Positions 58,658 to 64,000 of a stretch of 64,000 nt of DNA are shown here, in pieces (position 1 is the stretch's first letter; each line of letters begins with the position of its first letter). The notes beneath the pieces are model-generated. The model searched no databases, was not told the DNA's origin, and saw nothing but the letters and a program-made list of their open reading frames with translations. This DNA comes from Synechococcus sp. HJ21-Hayes (GTDB lineage Bacteria; Cyanobacteriota; Cyanobacteriia; PCC-6307; Cyanobiaceae), in assembly GCF_024345835.1 (NCBI RefSeq), contig NZ_JAGQBW010000011.1:40662-104661 (forward strand), given 5' to 3'. A program made the translations under genes and the position numbers.

Positions 58658-59719
58658 ATGAAGCCTTACCACTTCTTATTGACCACGCTGGCGAGCGCGA
58701 CGGCCCTTGGCGGCGTCGCCAGCGTGACCATTCCAGGTCTGGCCGATTCCAGGCCCTCCTTCGACTTAGCGGAGACATCCCCTGAGGCCTCCCCCTCTGA
58801 GCCCCTGGTGGCCTCTCTGCCCACCTTCAGCGATCGCCTCTGGGTGAGGGTGCGGGCCGAGACCGATATCGAACAGCTGGCGAGCCAGCTGTCCCTCGAT
58901 GAAACACGGCTGGCCAAGCTCAATGACGTGAACGAGGATCACCAGTTCCGCCAGGGCGACTGGTTGGTGCTGCCGAGCCAGTCGAGCAAGCGGGCCAAGC
59001 AGCTGGCTGCCATTGACACCAGTGAGTTGCGTCGTTCCCCTCCTGTGTCCGGTCCTCCGGCGGTGGAGGACGCCGCCCGGGTGAAATTCGGGGACAGCCT
59101 GGTGAAGATCGCCCAGCGCTACAACCTCACCATCTCGGAGCTCCTCAAGCTCAATCCCGGCCTCGAGGCCGCCCGACTGGTGGTGGGCACTCAGATCCGG
59201 CTCGCCCAGTCAGCTCCTGGTCGCAGTCGCATGGTGCTCGGGCTCAAGCCCACGGGCAGCGGTGGCCTCAGTTGGCCGGATACCCCCAGTTTTGGTGATG
59301 GCCAAGACTCGCCCAGCTTCCGCCAGCCCACCAGCACCACGGGCTGGATTTGGCCAACCACCGGCGTGTTCAGTTCCGGCTACGGATGGCGATGGGGGCG
59401 CATGCACAAGGGCATCGATGTGGCCAACAATGTGGGCACCCCGATCTATGCGGCCAAGGGCGGCCAGGTGGTGACTGCGGGTTGGAATGATGGCGGCTAC
59501 GGCTACATGGTGGAGATCCGCCACGACGACGGCTCCCTGAGCCGCTACGCCCACAACAGCCGGATCCTGGTGCGCCCCGGCGACCTGGTGGCTCAGGGGA
59601 CCATGATCTCCCACATGGGCAGCACCGGGCGCAGCACGGGCCCACACCTGCACTTTGAGATTCTTCCCGCTGGGAGTGGGGCCGTTAACCCCCTCCAGTT
59701 CCTTCCAGCCCGAGCCTGA
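58658..59719 (+). CDS. LysM-domain M23 metallopeptidase (cell-wall hydrolase or factor)
   Basis: A 353-residue exported protein. The signal peptide region is LLTTLASATALGGVASVTIP. A degenerate and then a canonical LysM unit follow (VKFGDSLVKIAQRYNLTISE, LLKLNPGLEAARLVVGTQIR), then the M23/LytM domain with GYGWRWGRMHKGIDVANN (His and Asp ligands), GYGYMVEIRHDDGSLSRYAH and GPHLHFEILP (HxH motif). All zinc ligands are present, so it could be an active endopeptidase. It is the last core gene before tRNA-Met and may be regulated by its own leader. Confidence 0.9.
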   Translation: MKPYHFLLTTLASATALGGVASVTIPGLADSRPSFDLAETSPEASPSEPLVASLPTFSDRLWVRVRAETDIEQLASQLSLDETRLAKLNDVNEDHQFRQGDWLVLPSQSSKRAKQLAAIDTSELRRSPPVSGPPAVEDAARVKFGDSLVKIAQRYNLTISELLKLNPGLEAARLVVGTQIRLAQSAPGRSRMVLGLKPTGSGGLSWPDTPSFGDGQDSPSFRQPTSTTGWIWPTTGVFSSGYGWRWGRMHKGIDVANNVGTPIYAAKGGQVVTAGWNDGGYGYMVEIRHDDGSLSRYAHNSRILVRPGDLVAQGTMISHMGSTGRSTGPHLHFEILPAGSGAVNPLQFLPARA

Positions 59720-59779
59720 GCGGCTCCGCGGTGGGCGAACCGGTCACAGCCCAGTCATCGTCTACAATCCTCAAGACGC

Positions 59780-59853
59780 GGCTCGGTAGCTCAGCTGGTT
59801 AGAGCGTGGGATTCATAACCCCAAGGTCGGGAGTTCAAGTCTCCCCCGAGCCA
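59780..59853 (+). tRNA. tRNA-Met (CAU anticodon)
   Basis: A 74-nt cloverleaf without encoded CCA: acceptor stem GGCTCGG/CCGAGCC, D arm GCTCAGCTGGTTAGAGC, anticodon loop TTCATAA, T arm GGGAGTTCAAGTCTCCC. The G1-C72 pair and D arm fit an elongator tRNA-Met; a tRNA-Ile with modified CAU cannot be fully excluded. The 31-39 position is an A-C mismatch. A TACAAT hexamer at 59763-59768 is a possible -10 element. It is the anchor of the following integrase-containing island. Confidence 0.93.
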
Positions 59854-59863
59854 CTGCTTTGTG

Positions 59864-59885
59864 CCCTGCTTCGGCGGGGTTTTTT
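59864..59885 (+). terminator. Rho-independent terminator after tRNA-Met
   Basis: CCCTGC-TTCG-GCGGGG, a 6 bp stem with one T-G wobble and a TTCG tetraloop, followed by six Ts, 10 bp after the tRNA end. Confidence 0.9.
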
Positions 59886-60013
59886 GCTGTCTGGGCCTGG
59901 GTTGTCGGGGATTCCACAACTGAGACCAGTGTGAGCCACTTGTAGCCCAAACGTGACAAGTGCTTTGCATGTTTTTGGGGAACACTGACAGGGTCCCGCC
60001 GCTCTCGGATCCC

Positions 60014-61167
60014 ATGCCTGAGACAGCTACACCAAGCCTTCCGTTCTGGGATCAGTGCGTGCAGGAGCTCAAGGTGCGACGCTGATCTCTGCATCCAGGG
60101 CCACCGGCAAGGCACCTGGCCGGCACCTCAGTCTGCGGAAACAGGGGCGACAGGCCCTGGGTGCAAAGAGGGCAGCCGGGCCCACGCCATCAACGATCTG
60201 CGCAAGCGGATTGCCCACTTCTAAGGATCTGTCGACGCCAAGCGCCTTCAGGCCTGGGTGCTGGAACACGACCCACGTCTGGAGCTCAAGAGCTTCAACC
60301 GACGGATCGAGACGCTCAGCCAGATCCATCGCAGTGGCCAGATGGACCTGACCGCTGAGCTGCAACGCCTCCGTGACCATGCGCCCCAAGGGAGCAGCCG
60401 AGAAGATCCGTAAGGCGTCCTCCATGCGGGTGCGGGTGATTCCGACCCATGAAGACCTGCAGCACTGGCTGGACCGCCTCGAGCCTTTCCATCAGTGGGT
60501 GTTTGGCTGCCTCGCCACCTATGGGCTCCGGCCCCATGAGCTCTGGCACGCCGAGGGGATCGACAGCCAGGGCTGGATCAGCATCCCGGGCGACATGAAG
60601 ACCAAGACCGGCGAGCACGTCGCGCCGCCAGTCCCGGAGGCCTGGGTGGAGCGTTATGGCTTGCGCCAGAACTGGGAGCAATTCCACGGGCAGCTGAATG
60701 CCCGTTGGACCGTTCGATTTGTGGATGTCTCGGGCGTCAAGATCGCCGTCAACAACGTGGCGGTGTCGAATTCGCTGTACAAGGAATTCCGGCGCAAAGG
60801 CCTGCAGAAGCTCTGGGCGCCGGTGGCCGATGGCGAGGGGATGGACTGGGTACGCCCTTACGACCTCCGGCACGCCTACGCGATTCGCTGCGCCACCTCA
60901 GCTGAGACAGCGGACGCCTTTGACGACGATATGGCCACCTGGATGGGCCATGGGCTGGATGTGCACCGCCGGATCTACCTCCGGTGGCTCAGCTCCAGCC
61001 GGCGCAAGGAATCGCTGCAGAGACGGCGTGGTGGCGGGGCTGCTTTGAACCGGATCCAACCGTTCACCCCTGGCCAGGCGTCGGAGCCACCCATGGCTCT
61101 GCCTGAGGGGATCACGCCAGAGCTGCTTGAGATGGCCCTCACATTGAAAGCGGCCGGCCTCGGTTGA
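60014..61167 (+). pseudogene. Tyrosine recombinase/integrase with frameshifted N-terminus
   Basis: The C-terminal half is intact from about 60373 and carries all catalytic residues: R53 in TYGLRPHEL, H167 and R172 in YDLRHAYAIR, H193 in WMGHG and Y202 in RRIYLRW (numbered from 60373). The N-terminal domain is broken. An ATG at 60014 opens MPETATPSLPFWDQCVQELK but soon stops. A second frame carries KRLQAWVLEHDPRLELKSF and RRIETLSQIHRSGQMDLTAE from about 60234, after an in-frame stop at 60222; the catalytic half is in a third frame. At least two frameshifts would be needed to restore one protein. The position beside tRNA-Met points to the integrase of an old island. Confidence 0.82.
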
Positions 61168-61202
61168 GGCTCGGCCGCAAGCATCAGGGATAGGCCTAAC
61201 CC

Positions 61203-61529
61203 TCAGACCTCCTCCTCCCAGAGCCCCATGCGCTCGAGCCAAGCATCGGACTGCTCAAAGCTCCAGCCGTGATCGGCCTCCAGAACGTCGGCGATGGCGA
61301 ACATCAGATCAAAGGAGCGGCCGTCGTAGCCGCCGCGGACGAGGGCGGTGCGCTGCAGGGCATTGGCGAGCTGCAGGAGATCGAGCTCCGCCAGCCAGTC
61401 GCCCTGCTCCAAGGCAGCAAGGGCGTGGTGCTGTTGGTCGGGAAGGACGCCGAGATGCGAGGAGCAGGCGCTCTGGCGCTGAACGAGCGAACGGAGGTGG
61501 GCCGTGATGCGCTGAAGGAAGAGAAGCAA
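61203..61529 (-). CDS. Hypothetical island protein
   Basis: A 108-residue ORF from a TTG at 61529. It contains LPDQQHHALAALEQGDW, QLANALQRTALVRGGYDG and a C-terminal SFDLMFAIADVLEADHGWSF with EQSDAWLERMGLWEEE. The tryptophan-rich acidic end and helical pattern look like real coding sequence, while the plus-strand frame over the same bases looks like a shadow. No family is recognised. It is convergent with the integrase, 35 bp from its stop. Confidence 0.55.
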   Translation of the reverse strand: MLLFLQRITAHLRSLVQRQSACSSHLGVLPDQQHHALAALEQGDWLAELDLLQLANALQRTALVRGGYDGRSFDLMFAIADVLEADHGWSFEQSDAWLERMGLWEEEV

Positions 61530-61625
61530 GGGAGCGTGCGTAAGGCCCTAAAGGGTTCCGACACTCCACGGGCCAGCCACCCCAATCCCTGCTAGTACAG
61601 GTGTACGCATCGCAGGGGTTCGGTC

Positions 61626-61919
61626 ATGGCGCTCTCCCGTTCAAGGTCAGCCCGCTCTGTGGCGGCAGCGGCTGAGGCCGCAGACGACTGCGAGGCCTGG
61701 CCGTATCTGGATGAGGGCGTGCTGCTAGCCAGCCGCAGCCGCAAGGTCTGCATGACCTGCCACTGGTTCAGGCATCACGCCGGAGCCCAGTGCATCCCGG
61801 TGCTCACCTGCCAGCTGCACCAGGGCCTGGTCGCCCAGGGCGAGCACCTCATCAGTCGCTGCCAGGGCTGGACCGATGCCATGGCCCGCCAGCGGGGTTG
61901 GGCACCGGAGGCGGGCTGA
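61626..61919 (+). CDS. Small cysteine-containing island protein
   Basis: A 97-residue ORF with an Ala/Arg/Ser-rich N-terminus and a C-terminal segment KVCMTCHWFRHHAG, AQCIPVLTCQLHQG and LISRCQGWTD. The cysteines (CxxC plus C-x5-C and a final C) with nearby histidines could bind zinc or an Fe-S cluster; this is inferred. The ATG at 61626 is used. The DUF1651-like mini gene starts 3 bp after its stop, suggesting a two-gene unit. Confidence 0.6.
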   Translation: MALSRSRSARSVAAAAEAADDCEAWPYLDEGVLLASRSRKVCMTCHWFRHHAGAQCIPVLTCQLHQGLVAQGEHLISRCQGWTDAMARQRGWAPEAG

Positions 61920-61922
61920 CCC

Positions 61923-62102
61923 GTGTGGGTGCACCAGGGACAGCGAATCCCTTCCTCTCCGGCTGAGGCCTGGCTGAGTGATCAGGCCGCGCCGTTGCTG
62001 GAGCGCCGCCAGCGGCTCAGCCGTGACAAGGCCGTTGAGCTGTGGCGCCAACGCCGCGCTGAGGGCTGGACACCCTGCGCCCCGCAATGGCAGCCACCCT
62101 AG
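61923..62102 (+). CDS. DUF1651-like mini protein
   Basis: A 59-residue ORF, too short for common length cut-offs: GTG start at 61923 (VWVHQGQRIPSSPAEAWLS) and TAG at 62100-62102. The C-terminal part RDKAVELWRQRRAEGWTPCA followed by PQW resembles the end of picocyanobacterial DUF1651 proteins, which typically finish with an LW...GW..VPPQW pattern. The first part of DUF1651 is shortened. It directly follows the cysteine-containing ORF, so the pair may be cotranscribed. Confidence 0.6.
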   Translation: MWVHQGQRIPSSPAEAWLSDQAAPLLERRQRLSRDKAVELWRQRRAEGWTPCAPQWQPP

Positions 62103-62587
62103 CCACCGCGCATGGAGTACTGGCGCTGAGAAACAAGGCCAAACCAACCACGCTGCTCCTGCTCAGCGGGCAAGGCAATGCGTGAAACAACGGATTGCTC
62201 AGGGCGCTCGGCGGAGCGAATCTGTGTGCACCAACCCAGGGAGGCGCCACCGATGGCTGATACCCCACCCCAGCGGCAGTAGAAGCACCGCTGACTGCAG
62301 GCCCCTGCTCCAACAGTCTTCACCCAACCGTGGGCGGGTCGTCAGTTCGGACACCGAATGTTCGTCTGAACCGTCGACACTCCGTTTGCACCGCCATAGG
62401 TGCCCCAGGAGACAAAACAACCCACACCTGGAACGTTCGGCCCCAGGCGCCAACGCCAGCAGCTTCGCTCCACTGTTATGGGAATGTTCGTGATTGATCC
62501 ATGACCCTCGGGCGCTGCTCGGGGGTTTTTGGTTGCAATTTCACTCCAACGGGGATCCTGCGGTGCAAACAGCAGGGCCCAGGCCAC
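62103..62587. other. Non-coding island stretch
   Basis: About 485 bp with no open frame that looks coding. The overlapping short frames on both strands have no recognisable motif. It contains GGAACGTTCGGCCCC and ATGTTCG repeats but no tRNA, terminator or clear promoter. It may be eroded gene or transposon sequence to the left of the IS256 fragment. Confidence 0.5.
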
Positions 62588-62830
62588 AGCTGCTGCCAGC
62601 GCTGCAGGTTTCATATCGCCAGGAACCTGCTCCAGACCGTTCCCAAAGCCCATCAGGAGATGGTGGTTGCCGCCCTGCGCTCGGTGTTTGCGCAACAAAG
62701 CAAGGACGCGGTGCTGGAGCAGTGGGATCAGGTGAGCACCATGCTCGCCGCGCTCGCCGCCAAGTTCCCCAGAGTGGCTGAGCTCATGACGAAGGCCCGC
62801 GAGGACGTGCTGGCCTTCCGCCACTTCCCT
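62588..62830 (+). pseudogene. IS256-family (mutator-type) transposase fragment
   Basis: An 80-residue piece of an IS256 transposase: CCQRCRFHIARNLLQTVPKA, HQEMVVAALRSVFAQQ, AALAAKFPRVAELMTKARED and VLAFRHFP. In full-length proteins this block follows the second catalytic Asp region and precedes a STNPLER motif, which is missing here. The reading frame runs on in unrelated sequence on both sides (62501-62893), so the element is truncated at both ends. No terminal inverted repeats were seen. Confidence 0.8.
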
Positions 62831-62939
62831 CTCCCGGCCCGCGTCCTAGATACCTACACCAAGCCCTGGGACGCCGCTCTTGCTTCTTGCTAAAGGGGGA
62901 TTGCTCGATCCAGGCTTCGCAGCAACGACATAGACCGTG

Positions 62940-63515
62940 ATGGCCGCAACCCCACACGTTGATCTTGGAACGCAAGGAGAGCTGGTGCTAGGCGAGCAAC
63001 AGCCGCGCTGGAGCAGGGATCTAGTGCGCTTTCTGCCCCTCAAGAGCCAATTTTTGCTGAGTGGGAATGTGCGTGATCGCTATCCACTGCAGGTGGAGCA
63101 GGGGCGGGCCCGACCTCTGGCTCTGCAGAACTATCTCGCGGAGCTGCTCCGCTCAGCAGGTATTGCCCATGTGCTGGCGTTCGATCCGGTCAATGGCTTC
63201 TCCCTTCCCCTCAGCGACGGCCTTGATCTCGCAGCTGAGTTCCAGGGTCTTGCCTTCCTTGGCCTCCAGTGGGATCAAAACGGACGTGCCTGCGCGAGCG
63301 TTGCCCGGTTCTTTGAACTCCTCCCCGGGATCGTGCAGAACGAGGGTCCGCCGATCGCCCTTCTGGCCGACTTCTCCTCCCGCTATCTGGCGCGTGTTGA
63401 TCTGCCGAGCCCTGATGAGCACAGCTGGTTCACCACCGCGCTGGTGCTTGGCTATGGCGTGAGGCCCCGGCCCGTTGGGCCTAATCATTCCCCGCTGTTC
63501 AACCCCCTGATCTGA
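62940..63515 (+). pseudogene. N-terminal part of an AAA-type ATPase-like protein, cut by an IS3 element
   Basis: A 191-codon frame with SRDLVRFLPLKSQFLLSGNV, ALQNYLAELLRSAGIAHVLA, FDPVNGF, ARFFELLPGIVQNEGPPIAL and LLADFSSRYLAR. It resembles the N-terminal region of large bacterial AAA ATPases whose Walker motifs come later; no P-loop lies in this piece, so the assignment is tentative. The stop TGA is formed by the first bases of the IS3-type left end, so the gene is interrupted and its remainder should lie beyond the insertion, outside the window. The ATG at 62940 is used. Confidence 0.6.
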
Positions 63516-63592
63516 GGTGGACTGGTTTTTCTGGACAGGCCCCATCGTTAGTCTCTGAGGCGGGGTACCGCCCCTGATCGGGGCTCCCGTCA

Positions 63593-63880
63593 ATGAGTAA
63601 GCGCCGCACCCACAGTCCCGAATTCAAGGCCAGGGTCGCCATGGAGGCGATCAGTGGCCGCAAGACGATCCAGGAGATCGCTGCCGACCACGCCATCCAC
63701 CCGATCCAGGTGAGCCAGTGGAAGAGACAGCTCTTGGATGGCGCCAGCGAGCTGTTCACCAGGGGCAAGAAAACCAAGGACAAGGAGGAGGGTCAGGTCA
63801 AGGAGGCTGAGCTGTTCCAACAGATCGGCAAGCTGCAGATGGAGCTGGAGTGGCTCAAAAAAAAATCTCAGCGGCTCTGA
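63593..63880 (+). CDS. IS3-family transposase OrfA
   Basis: A 95-residue helix-turn-helix protein: RRTHSPEFKARVAMEAISGR, then TIQEIAADHAIHPIQVSQWK and a leucine-zipper-like QIGKLQMELEWLKKK. It binds the IS ends and regulates or forms part of OrfAB transposase. The gene ends shortly after a run of nine As (63857-63865). OrfB continues in another frame from this point. Confidence 0.9.
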   Translation: MSKRRTHSPEFKARVAMEAISGRKTIQEIAADHAIHPIQVSQWKRQLLDGASELFTRGKKTKDKEEGQVKEAELFQQIGKLQMELEWLKKKSQRL

Positions 63881-64000
63881 TGCCCGTGAACGACGCAAGC
63901 TGGTCGATCACGACCACCCTGAGCTCAGCATCAACCGCCAATGTGCGCTGCTCGGCCTGCCCAGATCCACGCTCTACTACCGACCGACAGCGGTGCGTGA
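63867..64000 (+). CDS. IS3-family transposase OrfB, 5' part (truncated by window end)
   Basis: The frame reads LSGSDARERRKLVDHDHPEL, then SINRQCALLGLPRSTLYYRP, the usual N-terminus of IS3 OrfB before the DDE domain. There is no in-frame ATG, GTG or TTG at the start, so translation must come by shifting from orfA. Relative to orfA the frame is +1: deletion of one A from the A9 tract would join orfA to orfB in one frame. Confidence 0.8.

Larger units (their letters stand above)
63513..64000 (+). mobile_element. IS3-family insertion sequence, left part
   Basis: It starts with a TGAGGTGGACTGGTTTTTCT-type end, followed by orfA and the beginning of orfB. A GCCCC/GGGGC hairpin sits between the end and orfA at about 63568-63582. 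The right end lies outside the window, so inverted repeats and target duplication cannot be checked. Confidence 0.75.

Noticed and set aside
59813..60115. Minus-strand open frame across tRNA-Met ending in GRLELPTLGL
   Set aside because: This is the well-known artefact of translating the antisense of a tRNA T arm; it overlaps the tRNA and its terminator.
61168..63512. Second copy of the tRNA-Met 3' end as the right attachment site
   Set aside because: No repeat of the T-arm/acceptor sequence was found within the window; it may lie beyond the right edge.

Overview
The window is about 64 kb of GC-rich chromosome from a picocyanobacterium of the Synechococcus/Cyanobium cluster. This reading rests on gene content and not on a database match. 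Cyanobacterium-specific genes include allophycocyanin subunit apcD, pcxA, hemJ, a Ycf35 protein, a CCB-type cytochrome b6f assembly factor, a Psb32/TPM protein, a cyanobacterial Hfq, and DUF1995, DUF4330 and DUF3370 proteins. GTG and TTG starts, 1-4 bp overlaps and very short gaps between genes are common.

Layout. About 0.02-59.7 kb is ordinary, densely packed core chromosome: riboflavin, arginine and purine synthesis (ribBA, argC, purN); an M61 peptidase and a peptidoglycan amidase; pgi; the hfq-leuS pair divergent from dapF and a cysteine desulfurase; dacB, a DivIVA-like coiled-coil protein and coaD; a flavin reductase, uvrC and an iron-sulfur photolyase-like protein; hemJ and a PHP phosphoesterase; cobN divergent from ilvE-metH; gpsA-phzF-spoIID-Ap4A phosphorylase; a small alternative sigma factor; DUF3370; and a ribbon-helix-helix/J-domain protein. 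An 818 bp non-coding stretch with many inverted repeats follows. Then come apcD, rlmD, pheT, rpmG-rpsR-RNase II, an FAD oxidoreductase, metG-lptC, a CCB protein, a TerB-like protein, psb32, pcxA, cobU-trmL and a LysM/M23 peptidase. Cell-wall enzymes are frequent (amidase, DacB, SpoIID, LysM/M23). So are cobalamin functions (cobN, cobU, the B12-dependent metH).

From 59,780 onward the character changes. A tRNA-Met(CAU) gene with its own terminator is followed by a degraded tyrosine integrase, three small accessory ORFs (one a DUF1651-like protein of only 59 codons), a non-coding stretch, an IS256-family transposase remnant, and the N-terminal part of a large ATPase-like gene cut by an IS3-family element that runs off the right edge. 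This looks like a decayed tRNA-anchored genomic island.

The most promising unexplained signals are: the structured, GAGAC/GTCTC-rich region between the ribbon-helix-helix/J-domain gene and apcD; the cysteine-rich domain fused to the DapF C-terminus; the leader of the M23 peptidase gene; and the A9 tract at the IS3 orfA/orfB junction. No CRISPR array, rRNA operon or complete defence system is visible.
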